A stretch of 64,000 nucleotides of DNA from an uncultured Muribaculaceae bacterium (GTDB lineage Bacteria; Bacteroidota; Bacteroidia; Bacteroidales; Muribaculaceae): assembly GCA_910587185.1 (NCBI GenBank), contig CAJULY010000012.1, forward strand, positions 17,686 to 81,685. The letters run 5' to 3'. Below are positions 7,679 to 14,951 of this stretch, one piece after another. Made by a program: the position numbers and the translations under genes. Position 1 is the stretch's first letter; each line of letters opens with the position of its first letter. The notes under the pieces are model-generated. The model had not been told where the DNA came from. It did no database searches and saw only the letters and a program-made list of their open reading frames with translations.

Positions 7679-9170
7679 GGACGGGCAGAAGACGGCGGCG
7701 GAAGGAATTCCAGTCGCGCCGGTCCATGCTGCTCCAACCGGCTTCCGCAAGCGCGAGAGCACGGGGAAAAGCCATGTAGGTCACGCGGTTGACATCAGGC
7801 ATCGCCTCGGCCCACAGAGTCCCCATGACACCGTCGATATTCCGGTTGTCGCCGCCGTAGGAAGGATCGAACCCATAGACTTGTTCAAGCGTGGTCTGAG
7901 GCATGCCCCAGTTGTTGAATTCCGGGAAATCGTTCCTGTATTGCGGATAATCGAGATAAGCGTATTCGCCGGGGGCCATCACAAGACGGTGGCCGCTTGC
8001 GGCGGTAAGCTCCATGCACTTCGGGGTCAGCCCGGCACGCCATGTCACGAGCCGCACATCCTTCGGATAGTCGAACAGATATTTACGGGCCGGCATGCGG
8101 ATGTTGTCAAGCTCACACCACATCATGGGTTCCTTGCCATGCCTTCTCACCGAGCTGAAAATGCGGTCGAAGAAATAGGCCATTAGCTGCGTGGGGTTCT
8201 CAAGCCCGAGGGAGTCGGTCAGTGCGATGTCGCGTGAACACCGGTCCCAATTTGCGGCTATCGCTGACTCGTCGCCCCCGAGATGGATGTTTCGGGCCGG
8301 GAAGAGAGCGGCTATTTCCGCTATGATGTCGTCGTAAATGTCATAAACGAAATCGCGTGAGGCGCAGAGCATCAGATTCGTAGTCGAGGCGAGATCTATT
8401 TTCACCGAATCGCCGGTGTCGCACATCAGCTCCGGATGAGCGTGAAGGAAAGCTGCAGTATGACCCGGAATATCTATCTCGGGAATAATCTCGACGTTGC
8501 GGTCAGCCGCGTAGGCGACAAGATCGCGCAACTCCGACTGAGTGTAATGCTTCTGACCGGCGGCAAGTTCCGGGCGGCTCTTGATCTCCACGCGCCAGCC
8601 CTGATCATCGGTCAGATGAAGCTGAAGAGTATTGTATTTGTAACGCGACATCAGATCGACGAAGCGTTTCAGATCACCTACAGGCAGAAAATGGCGCGCA
8701 GGGTCAACCATCAGCGCTCTGAAGCCATAGCGGGGTGAATCGGTTATCTCCACGCATGGCAGGAGCCCCCTCGCACTCGCGCCACGGTCTGAGTCCATGA
8801 TCTGGCCGAGCGTCATTATTCCGTAATAGACACCGGCGTTGCTCCCGCCAGTCAGGCGTATCTCCTTCGGCGTAACGAGAAGCCTGTAACCTTCCCGGGG
8901 AAGAGAAGTGTCAGTCGTCAGGCGGACCGACGCTTTTTTCCCGGATGCTACCGGTGTTAATGGCTCAGACATCCCGCGCCACACCGAATCAAGCACGCTC
9001 CGGTTGAACGAGGAAATATCATCGGCATAATATATGCCTTGCGCTTTCCGGGCGTCAAACGTGCCGGCACCATCTTTCAGCTGCGCGGGCATGGGGATAA
9101 GCCCGAGTTCCCGGGCTTGGACGGCGAACGAAACCACTGCCGCCAGAAAAACCACCATCAGTCTGTCCAT
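7614..9170 (-). CDS. Beta-N-acetylhexosaminidase, GH20
   Basis: A secreted glycoside hydrolase of 518 residues. A signal peptide (MDRLMVVFLAAVVSFAVQA) is followed by the small N-terminal GH20b-like domain and a catalytic TIM barrel. The catalytic Asp-Glu pair is in NIHLGGDES near residue 299, and HLTDDQGWR near 175-183 is a further family signature. It removes terminal GlcNAc or GalNAc from glycans, probably in the periplasm. The ATG at 9170 lies 2 bp after the rfbC stop, so the two genes form an operon. The 3' end overlaps the convergent PAP2 gene. Confidence 0.93.
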   Translation of the reverse strand: MDRLMVVFLAAVVSFAVQARELGLIPMPAQLKDGAGTFDARKAQGIYYADDISSFNRSVLDSVWRGMSEPLTPVASGKKASVRLTTDTSLPREGYRLLVTPKEIRLTGGSNAGVYYGIMTLGQIMDSDRGASARGLLPCVEITDSPRYGFRALMVDPARHFLPVGDLKRFVDLMSRYKYNTLQLHLTDDQGWRVEIKSRPELAAGQKHYTQSELRDLVAYAADRNVEIIPEIDIPGHTAAFLHAHPELMCDTGDSVKIDLASTTNLMLCASRDFVYDIYDDIIAEIAALFPARNIHLGGDESAIAANWDRCSRDIALTDSLGLENPTQLMAYFFDRIFSSVRRHGKEPMMWCELDNIRMPARKYLFDYPKDVRLVTWRAGLTPKCMELTAASGHRLVMAPGEYAYLDYPQYRNDFPEFNNWGMPQTTLEQVYGFDPSYGGDNRNIDGVMGTLWAEAMPDVNRVTYMAFPRALALAEAGWSSMDRRDWNSFRRRLLPVLTTLLSSGVSFRVPFEIYPVR

Positions 9171-9172
9171 AA

Positions 9173-9718
9173 TCAAAACGGCTCTATGTCATTGAACGGA
9201 ATTCCACGCATATCTTTCTCCGACAGCAACATCTCCCCTTCGGGCAGCCGCCAGTCTATGGCCAGTTCCGGATCATTGAACCGGAGGGTGGCCTCGCACT
9301 CGGGAGCATAACGGTTATCTACCTTATACTGGAACTGAGCTTCATCGCTGAGCACTATGAAACCGTGGGCCATGCCTCTCGGCAGGAAGACCTGCCGCCC
9401 GTTTTCCTGTGAAAGCTCCACGGCTATATGGCGCCCGTAGGTGGGCGAACCGCCGCGAAGATCAACCGCCACATCAAGCACGCAGCCGCGAGAGACCCTG
9501 ACCAGCTTGGCCTGCGCGAAAGCTCCTTTCTGGAAATGGAGGCCGCGGAGCACTCCCCTCCCCGATAGCGACTCATTGTCCTGAACGAACTCCACGGGAC
9601 CTACATGGGCCTGGAATTCCTCTTTTTTGAACGACTCCATAAAATAGCCCCGGGCATCGCCGAAACGGCGCGGCTCGATGAGCCATACTCCCGGAATATC
9701 CAATTCTGTATATTTCAT
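9173..9718 (-). CDS. rfbC: dTDP-4-dehydrorhamnose 3,5-epimerase
   Basis: An RmlC/RfbC epimerase of 181 residues, the usual length. It converts dTDP-4-keto-6-deoxyglucose to dTDP-4-keto-rhamnose in dTDP-L-rhamnose synthesis for surface polysaccharide. Landmarks are GRGVLRGLHFQKGAFAQAKL near residues 54-73 with the catalytic His, DVAVDLRGGSPTYG, and FLPRGMAHGFIVLSD. The other rml genes are not in this window, which is unusual because they often cluster. It is first in an operon with the GH20 gene and has a well-formed promoter. Confidence 0.95.
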   Translation of the reverse strand: MKYTELDIPGVWLIEPRRFGDARGYFMESFKKEEFQAHVGPVEFVQDNESLSGRGVLRGLHFQKGAFAQAKLVRVSRGCVLDVAVDLRGGSPTYGRHIAVELSQENGRQVFLPRGMAHGFIVLSDEAQFQYKVDNRYAPECEATLRFNDPELAIDWRLPEGEMLLSEKDMRGIPFNDIEPF

Positions 9719-9761
9719 TGCTGTTCAGCTTTAAGCATTATAAGCATCTGTATTTCAAACA

Positions 9762-9793
9762 CAAAGGTATAAATATTTTATCACACGTCAAAA
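9762..9793 (-). promoter_or_regulatory. Bacteroidota-type promoter for rfbC-GH20
   Basis: On the minus strand a -33 TTTTG (complement of 9789-9793) and -7 TACCTTTG (complement of 9762-9769) are separated by 19 bp. Transcription would begin near 9756, about 38 nt before the rfbC start. Confidence 0.65.
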
Positions 9794-9833
9794 TCACCCG
9801 GCGCCCTCCGACCGATTTTACACGAAAAATCAG

Positions 9834-9841
9834 TAAATTTG
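9834..9841 (+). promoter_or_regulatory. Possible -7 box for the GlmU-like gene
   Basis: TAAATTTG matches the -7 consensus and ends 19 bp before the ATG at 9861, so the leader would be short. No TTG is seen at the expected -33 distance. Confidence 0.45.
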
Positions 9842-9860
9842 CAGCCAAAATCCATCAGTT

Positions 9861-11021
9861 ATGCCACGCCAAATCATTCTTGCCGACGATCCGGAAATAG
9901 CATGCTCTCTTCTCCCGCTGACATTCACCCGCCCTGTCAGCGAACTTCTCTTAGGACTCTCAACGCTGCGCAGCAAGTGGGAGCGTCTGCTTCCGGGAGA
10001 CTATTCCTACATTACGGCCGACTATCTCCGCGAACTCTACCCCAACGCGGAACCTGCCTCGGATACACTTGTGATCGCCTCCCACATCGTTGCCTCCCGA
10101 AGGCTGGCCGACACCGTGGCCCTGCTCCTCCCCGGCGAGGCGCTGACAAAAGGAGAGCGCACCATCGCCTATTGCGGCCGCCCCGAGCGCTTCATCCCCT
10201 ATCCCGGAGAGGTCACCTCAATCGAGTATGCCTACGATCTCTTCATCCATAACGCCGAAGAGATCCGCAACGATTTCGAACTGCTGACCGAGACCGAGGT
10301 GTCCCGTCCGCTGAGCAAGACATGCACCGTCATAGGCACATCGGCCCGCATTTTCCTCGATGAAGGCGCCCGCGCCGAGGGCGTGACATTCAATACAGAA
10401 CACGGTCCTATCTACGTGGGTCCCGGAGCTGAAATCATGGAGGGCTCATGTCTGCGCGGGCCTGTGGCTATTCTCGACCACTCCACCGTCAACATGCTGA
10501 CACGCATCTACGGCGCAACAACAATCGGGCGTCACTGCAAGGTCGGCGGCGAGATCAACAACATTGTCATGCACGACTACACCAACAAGGCCCACGACGG
10601 ATTTCTCGGCAATGCCGTTATTGGCTCGTGGTGCAATCTCGGAGCCGGTTGCGTGGCGTCGAATCTCAAGAACGATTATACCGAAATCAAGCTCTGGCAC
10701 TATCCCACGCGTCGCTTCCGCCGCACCGGCCTGCAGTTCTGCGGCCTGATCATGGGCGACCACTCGAAGGCCGGAATCAACACCATGTTCAACACCGCCA
10801 CCACCGTAGGCGTCGGCGTCAACATACACGGAACGGGGTTCCCACGCAATTTCGTCGGCTCATTTTCAGAAGGGGGCGCTACGATGGGGTACTCCGAGGT
10901 TCCCTTGTCGAAATTCTTCGCCATAGCGCGGCGCGTCATGGCGCGACGTCAGGTCGAGCTGACGCCCGAAATGGAACGACTCTTCACCACTCTCCACGCC
11001 CTGACCGACATCAACCGCTGA
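9861..11021 (+). CDS. GlmU-like sugar nucleotidyltransferase/acetyltransferase (TIGR03991 type)
   Basis: A 386-residue protein with an N-terminal half that begins MPRQIILADDPEIACSLLPL and contains FTRPVSELLLG, and a C-terminal left-handed beta-helix with hexapeptide-like repeats from about residue 190 (GPIYVGPGAEIMEGSCLRG, then GATTIGRHCKVGGEI). This is the Bacteroidota alternative GlmU layout, expected to make UDP-GlcNAc or a related nucleotide sugar for peptidoglycan and surface glycans. The assignment to TIGR03991 is from recall of the family pattern. It is divergent from rfbC-GH20, so this stretch is a sugar-nucleotide neighbourhood. Confidence 0.85.
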   Translation: MPRQIILADDPEIACSLLPLTFTRPVSELLLGLSTLRSKWERLLPGDYSYITADYLRELYPNAEPASDTLVIASHIVASRRLADTVALLLPGEALTKGERTIAYCGRPERFIPYPGEVTSIEYAYDLFIHNAEEIRNDFELLTETEVSRPLSKTCTVIGTSARIFLDEGARAEGVTFNTEHGPIYVGPGAEIMEGSCLRGPVAILDHSTVNMLTRIYGATTIGRHCKVGGEINNIVMHDYTNKAHDGFLGNAVIGSWCNLGAGCVASNLKNDYTEIKLWHYPTRRFRRTGLQFCGLIMGDHSKAGINTMFNTATTVGVGVNIHGTGFPRNFVGSFSEGGATMGYSEVPLSKFFAIARRVMARRQVELTPEMERLFTTLHALTDINR

Positions 11022-11145
11022 AACTCCTCCACCCAATTCTCACTTGGTCAAATTTGCCCAATTGGCCCAACGAATAGAGCAGCTATCTCAGCTAACTAAG
11101 CTAATAGTTTTTAGAAACAGACTTCCTCTCCCTCCGATTCCTCCC

Positions 11146-11153
11146 TAACTTTG
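11146..11153 (+). promoter_or_regulatory. TAACTTTG box almost touching the start of the orphan gene
   Basis: A perfect TAnnTTTG -7 box ends only 4 bp before the ATG at 11158. If it is used, the transcript would begin at or next to the start codon, giving a leaderless message, or the true start is further in. No -33 TTG is present at 19-21 bp. Confidence 0.4.
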
Positions 11154-11157
11154 CGGC

Positions 11158-11895
11158 ATGTTGACCGCGAAGAAAATAAAATGCCGTCCCCGCTCCGTCG
11201 GGCAGCGAAACTGGGCCGCTCAGTTCGAGCGCTGGCTCGGCTACCCGCTTCACCGCGACGCCCGGCGCGCCATCTCCGTTCTTGAGCGTCAGCGCGCACA
11301 GCGCAAGCCTCAGCGTCTCTATCTCTGCGATGCCGACGCCGAAAAGGAAGCACTCAAGCAGGCTCTGGTCAACTATGTGCGCTGGCTCGCCACGGTCGTG
11401 CGTCCCGGCGCACCTTTCTGCATCGTCGGCAAGAACCGCAAGCAGCTGAACCGCCTTCTGCCCCACCGGTCGCGCAAAGCGTTGCCCGATCCCAAGTGGC
11501 AGCCTATCCTTTCCACCGCCCGTTCTCCCGAATACTGCCGGGGTCTCAACTTTCCCATGGCCCTTATTCTCGACGGCGACGCTTACCCGCGTCGCGGACG
11601 TCATCTGACCCGCGTCTGGCGTTCGGTCATCCCGTGTCTGTCAATGGGCGAAGAGTCGCTGCTGGTGGTCCACGGAACCTACCGACCCAAGACCCGCGTC
11701 AACGTCTTCACCAACGAGATCCGGCGTCCCTCGCGTCCGTGGCCCAACCTCGACCTCGCCCAGCCGCCCGATCCACCACCCGAAGAGGAACTGATCGAAA
11801 GGGAAGTCCTTCTCGGCATCCCTCCCGACCTCTCAATCTTCAATCAGATTTATCTCCCAGAACCAGAAGACTGCCCGTCAGTCCCGCTCTTCTAA
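11158..11895 (+). CDS. Uncharacterised Arg/Pro-rich protein
   Basis: A 245-residue protein I do not recognise. It is soluble, very basic in the N-terminal 130 residues, and ends in a Pro- and Glu-rich segment (PPDPPPEEELIERE near 203-216). The middle has a hydrophobic beta-strand ending in acidic residues (FPMALILDGD near 132-141) followed by RRGRHLTRVW and LLVVHGTYRP, which recalls a Walker B strand and neighbouring motifs of a terminase- or helicase-like fold. No P-loop was found, so this is only a resemblance. The long reading frame in GC-rich sequence and the box just upstream support expression. It stands alone between glmU-like and the convergent membrane gene. Confidence 0.6.
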   Translation: MLTAKKIKCRPRSVGQRNWAAQFERWLGYPLHRDARRAISVLERQRAQRKPQRLYLCDADAEKEALKQALVNYVRWLATVVRPGAPFCIVGKNRKQLNRLLPHRSRKALPDPKWQPILSTARSPEYCRGLNFPMALILDGDAYPRRGRHLTRVWRSVIPCLSMGEESLLVVHGTYRPKTRVNVFTNEIRRPSRPWPNLDLAQPPDPPPEEELIEREVLLGIPPDLSIFNQIYLPEPEDCPSVPLF

Positions 11896-12183
11896 GCGGC
11901 GCCATGACCGCCCCTCCTCCGGAAAAAAGAAGCCGTCCGACCCGTCCGAAATGTCTGACCCGTCCCTCCCCCGGAACCAATCATGGCAAAGAGCACATTG
12001 AAATTCTGGAAAACCTCGTCCGTCAACGGAAGGCCGTTGACCCCGCTCGGCTCATCTCAACCGCCCTGCTAACCCCCTCTTCCCGACAGCCCATGCTATG
12101 CCCTCTCGGCAATCCGTAAGTCCCGGCGCGATATGTCCTCTTTTTCCATGATTGTCAGGTTTTTTGAATATTTATCAGCCACT

Positions 12184-12239
12184 AAAAAAGCACTCCAATA
12201 ATACTTTAAAATCCAACAATTTCAAAATATTATTGGAGT
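12184..12239 (-). terminator. Terminator for the 12257 membrane gene
   Basis: A perfect 12-bp inverted repeat (ACTCCAATAATA at 12192-12203 with TATTATTGGAGT at 12228-12239) is separated by 24 bp. On the minus strand the hairpin is followed by GCTTTTTT, giving the T tract of an intrinsic terminator. The loop is long, so folding strength is uncertain. Confidence 0.6.
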
Positions 12240-12256
12240 ATATTATTGAATTTTAT

Positions 12257-12874
12257 TTATAAGAATACCGGGAAGTTTGCGAAAAGGACTTCGTGATAAT
12301 AAAAATACAAGCACGAAACAAATGCAATCCGGATTGCGCCATCAATGACAATCTTCCAAACCGGTGTGGCCTTGTCATCTCGCCCGAAAACGGAGAAATA
12401 CAGAATAATGTAATATGACATAACGATGAAAGAAATCCAGACCGTCATCAACAATATTCTGCCGGAAGCACCTCCAGGCTCCGACCCATAAAGGCCAAGA
12501 GCTATCCCAAGTGCGACGGTAAATCCTATGAGATATCTGCGATTGACCGCTGGCGAGCCATCCATCAAACCTTCTTGCCGTTGTTTCATCCAATTCATTT
12601 GCAGGAAAGCATAGACGAGAAAAGACGTCACACAGAGAGCCGGAACACCAGGCATACCGCCGCCGTAAGGAAGATAGACAGCCAGCGCCACCACCCAAGC
12701 TTCGGCCATTCCACAGAAAATCATGATGGCGATCCGAAACAGCCTGCAGTCATCCTTTTTATCCAGTAACTTGCCGAGCTTGATCAACGACCACAAGGCG
12801 CCAAATGACAGAGCAACTGCCGGAAGTCCCTTCAGGATCCCGCTCAAAAACGCACAAACATCGAAAGTTGCCAT
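12257..12874 (-). CDS. Uncharacterised membrane protein with six or so helices
   Basis: A 205-residue protein dominated by hydrophobic helices, about six, near residues 15-33, 46-66, 78-92, 111-128, 138-160 and 174-195. I do not recognise the family and see no catalytic motif. Charged stretches (KLLDKKDDCRL near 34-44 and MKQRQEG near 95-101) are probably cytoplasmic loops. It starts 15 bp after a 40-residue small ORF that has a clean promoter, so the two are probably one transcript. Base composition is close to its neighbours. It could be a minor transporter or a membrane partner for the small protein. Confidence 0.75.
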   Translation of the reverse strand: MATFDVCAFLSGILKGLPAVALSFGALWSLIKLGKLLDKKDDCRLFRIAIMIFCGMAEAWVVALAVYLPYGGGMPGVPALCVTSFLVYAFLQMNWMKQRQEGLMDGSPAVNRRYLIGFTVALGIALGLYGSEPGGASGRILLMTVWISFIVMSYYIILYFSVFGRDDKATPVWKIVIDGAIRIAFVSCLYFYYHEVLFANFPVFL

Positions 12875-12889
12875 AAAATATAAAATATC

Positions 12890-13012
12890 TTAATAATGAA
12901 TAAATTCCGACTCATTCCATGAGCTATTTTCGCAGGAATCAATCACTAAACCTACCAATCCTAATACTGCGGCAAATGACATCAGCATAGCCAGTTTCTT
13001 AAATCTTGACAT
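12890..13012 (-). CDS. Small membrane or lipoprotein-like protein, 40 residues
   Basis: This short frame reads MSRFKKLAMLMSFAAVLGLV followed by GLVIDSCENSSWNESEFIHY. It has a basic N-terminus, a hydrophobic helix from about residue 7 to 24 and a Cys at 27, resembling a signal peptide with a weak lipobox (VIDSC), or a small single-pass membrane protein. It lies 15 bp upstream of the 205-residue membrane gene on the same strand, and a near-perfect promoter sits 65 bp upstream. It is too short for common gene callers. Small hydrophobic proteins of this size are frequent in Bacteroidales, but I cannot name the family. Confidence 0.6.
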   Translation of the reverse strand: MSRFKKLAMLMSFAAVLGLVGLVIDSCENSSWNESEFIHY

Positions 13013-13076
13013 ACTCTAAATACTTTAAACGATTAATAATTATTTTTTGCTAAAATTTCTGTCTTAACTCCGTTTA

Positions 13077-13107
13077 CAAAGTTAATTTCAATTATCTCAA
13101 TTTACAA
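13077..13107 (-). promoter_or_regulatory. Bacteroidota-type promoter for the small ORF and 12257 gene
   Basis: On the minus strand TTG (complement of 13105-13107) and TAACTTTG (complement of 13077-13084) are separated by exactly 20 bp. The expected start near 13070 gives a leader of about 58 nt before the ORF at 13012. Confidence 0.7.
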
Positions 13108-13205
13108 CAAAAACGCCTCGCTTAAAATTCCACACTTTCCGCCATACAACACATAAAATCAATGCATTACAAGATAGAAAAACATCAAATTTTCCTCACC
13201 CTGAA

Positions 13206-13216
13206 ATATGTCTTAA
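13206..13216 (+). repeat. Left copy of 11-bp target-site duplication
   Basis: ATATGTCTTAA directly flanks the left end of the foldback element and is repeated exactly at 13523-13533. An exact 11-bp direct repeat abutting both inverted termini is what a transposase-made insertion leaves. Confidence 0.8.
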
Positions 13217-13522
13217 CAATGCGGTTGAGTTAAGAAATTGATGTCATGCTTTTTCCCATCGGAGCCCGAAGGGCGTGCTGAAAGTAACCGGCCATGGAGC
13301 GAAGCGGAGTGGTCGGATAGGCATGATATATAATAATTGAGTCGCGGAGGGACGATTCTGTGGTACAGAACATTGCATCCACCACTGAGGCATCCCTCCG
13401 GGACGCCGGGACTTGGTATAGACTCTTTCCGTGCACTCCGCTGCGCTCCATACACGGTTAGGACACAGCGCGCCCCGGGGGGCTTGTCCATCAAGCCTTA
13501 TCAGCTTAACTCAACCACATTG
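13217..13522. mobile_element. 306-bp foldback MITE with 18-bp terminal inverted repeats
   Basis: The termini are CAATGCGGTTGAGTTAAG (13217-13234) and, inverted, CAATGTGGTTGAGTTAAG (13505-13522), one mismatch in 18. An exact 11-bp direct repeat flanks it. Inner sequences also pair: GGAGCGAAGCGGAG at 13296-13309 with CTCCGCTGCGCTCC at 13436-13449 (13 of 14), within longer imperfect arms, so a transcript or single strand could fold into one long hairpin. It has no transposase; a 93-codon frame inside it on the minus strand is probably spurious. The 11-bp duplication and the form of the ends recall IS4-family elements of the IS231 group, but that link is from memory. A related damaged copy lies at 43610. 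Confidence 0.8.
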
Positions 13523-13533
13523 ATATGTCTTAA
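13523..13533 (+). repeat. Right copy of 11-bp target-site duplication
   Basis: ATATGTCTTAA abuts the right inverted terminus and is identical to 13206-13216. Removing the element and one copy would restore an uninterrupted intergenic sequence between the 13568 gene and the small ORF promoter. Confidence 0.8.
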
Positions 13534-13567
13534 AAGTCTGATTCCCAATCAATCCATAATCGAATTC

Positions 13568-14824
13568 TTATATAATCTGATCGACAAATTTCCCCGCTTC
13601 CGACCCTAAGGCGTTCCTGATCCTCCCGATTATTCTTGACCGTTTATTGTAGTAGTATTTCAGTTTGATTCCGGTAAAAAGGCAGACGGCTCTTGGTGAG
13701 AAACCCGCATATAAAAGCGCGAGGAAGGTGATATCGTCATTTTTCAGGAAATGACATTCTGTCCTCAACCTGTCAATAATGCCGTCCATATATCTGTTGA
13801 CCGAATCTACGATCATCATGATATTTTTAGGCGAACGCATTTTTTCAAGTTCCCGCTCGATGTTTTTCACCACTGACAATCGCGCGTTTGAAGAGCTCTC
13901 CAATTCGAAATATTCATTACACATGATATTAAGCTCCGACCATCTGTCGCGGAACAGCTGACGCACAGCCAGTTTGGAATCACTGAGATCATTACGCTTC
14001 TCCAATTGGCGTATCTGACGCTCCCGGGAGTCTATCGCATCTTTCAGCGAAGCAATCTGAGCCTCGTTTTCTTTCACATTGCTATCCAGAGTCGCATTGC
14101 GGCCACACTCATATTCCAGACGGGAGGAAACCACATACAGATCCAATATCTTGTTTCTGATTTCCGCATTCTTTGATCTGATATGGAATCTTATCAGTAC
14201 ACCGCTCACAATTATTAATGCGCAAAACAGAATGAAAAGCGCCAGAATCACTATTTTAAGGAAATTTCTGCGGCCGATCTCGACATCCTGCTTGGAGGAG
14301 ACATAGTCACCGAGCGCTACTGTTGCCGTCTGGCCGAGGGCTATAGCCTCTTCGCGCGATGAAACAGAATCAAAGATATGGTCGATTGCCTCGGTCAGTT
14401 TTCCGACCCATTGTTCATCACCCATCTCCTTCGCAAGATTACGCGCCCGCATGAACGGAACGAATGCCTTGGAAGGATGCCCGGTCTCTTCTAAAACCAC
14501 CCCCTGATAATATAGCGCTTTGATCTGTCTTTTAGACGGCCATTTGCCATTATAATAAGCCGCCGAGGCTGAAATGGCAGAATCGGAGGATACGGGCAAT
14601 CCTCTTTCAATCCGGGTCTGCACGGATAAAAGTCCGTAAAGGGCCCTGTCATCTTCGTCGCCGATAAGCGCCTGATCGACCTTCTTCAGCAACACCGAAG
14701 CTTCAGCCGGAGACTGATCGACAATACGCTCGGCCTCGTCCAGAAGCTCACATGCCGGGTCCCCGCAGGAAAGAAACAGCAGCAAGAAGATGAAGAGTAT
14801 TGGAATCCGGGCTATATGTTGCAT
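13568..14824 (-). CDS. TPR-like lipoprotein with membrane helix and C-terminal helical (HTH-like) domain
   Basis: A 418-residue protein common in form among Bacteroidales. The N-terminus is a lipoprotein-type signal with Cys 20 in LFLSCGDPA. Residues 25-185 are helical repeats with TPR character (ALYYQGVVLEETGHPSKAF). A second membrane helix lies at about 190-212 (IVILALFILFCALIIV), followed by a coiled coil at about 220-290. The C-terminus (DDITFLALLYAGFSPRAVCL, then KLKYYYNKRSRIIGRIRNAL) looks like a helix-turn-helix similar to LuxR-type ends. This suggests a membrane-bound regulator with an outer sensing half, but binding has not been shown. It is monocistronic. Confidence 0.75.
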   Translation of the reverse strand: MQHIARIPILFIFLLLFLSCGDPACELLDEAERIVDQSPAEASVLLKKVDQALIGDEDDRALYGLLSVQTRIERGLPVSSDSAISASAAYYNGKWPSKRQIKALYYQGVVLEETGHPSKAFVPFMRARNLAKEMGDEQWVGKLTEAIDHIFDSVSSREEAIALGQTATVALGDYVSSKQDVEIGRRNFLKIVILALFILFCALIIVSGVLIRFHIRSKNAEIRNKILDLYVVSSRLEYECGRNATLDSNVKENEAQIASLKDAIDSRERQIRQLEKRNDLSDSKLAVRQLFRDRWSELNIMCNEYFELESSSNARLSVVKNIERELEKMRSPKNIMMIVDSVNRYMDGIIDRLRTECHFLKNDDITFLALLYAGFSPRAVCLFTGIKLKYYYNKRSRIIGRIRNALGSEAGKFVDQII

Positions 14825-14842
14825 AAATGTTTGGATGGGCTA

Positions 14843-14871
14843 CAAATGTAAAGATAGGAATTTTACGGCAA
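14843..14871 (-). promoter_or_regulatory. Possible promoter for the TPR-like lipoprotein gene
   Basis: On the minus strand TTG (complement of 14869-14871) and TACATTTG (complement of 14843-14850) are 18 bp apart, one or two bases short of the preferred spacing. The leader would be about 12-15 nt. Confidence 0.45.
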
Positions 14872-14895
14872 TATCCCTACACATATAAAGTTTTA

Positions 14896-14930
14896 ACGGC
14901 GGATTCCCGTTGTTGTGGGGAATCCGCCGT
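14896..14930 (-). terminator. Terminator for the MFS transporter gene
   Basis: A perfect 13-bp stem (ACGGCGGATTCCC at 14896-14908 with GGGAATCCGCCGT at 14918-14930) with a 9-nt loop lies just after the MFS stop. On the minus strand it is followed by TAAAACTTTA, a modest U-rich tail. Confidence 0.75.
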
Positions 14931-14951
14931 CGGTATAGATGGAGATATTTA

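Noticed and set aside
11904..12119. A 71-codon plus-strand frame after the orphan gene
   Set aside because: Pro-, Arg- and Ser-rich low-complexity reading with no motif. A 29-codon frame at 11982 was also considered and not supported.
13213..13494. A 93-codon minus-strand frame inside the foldback element
   Set aside because: It lies almost wholly within the 306-bp element, has no promoter or family resemblance and follows from the symmetrical GC-rich arms. I treat it as a by-product of the repeat.
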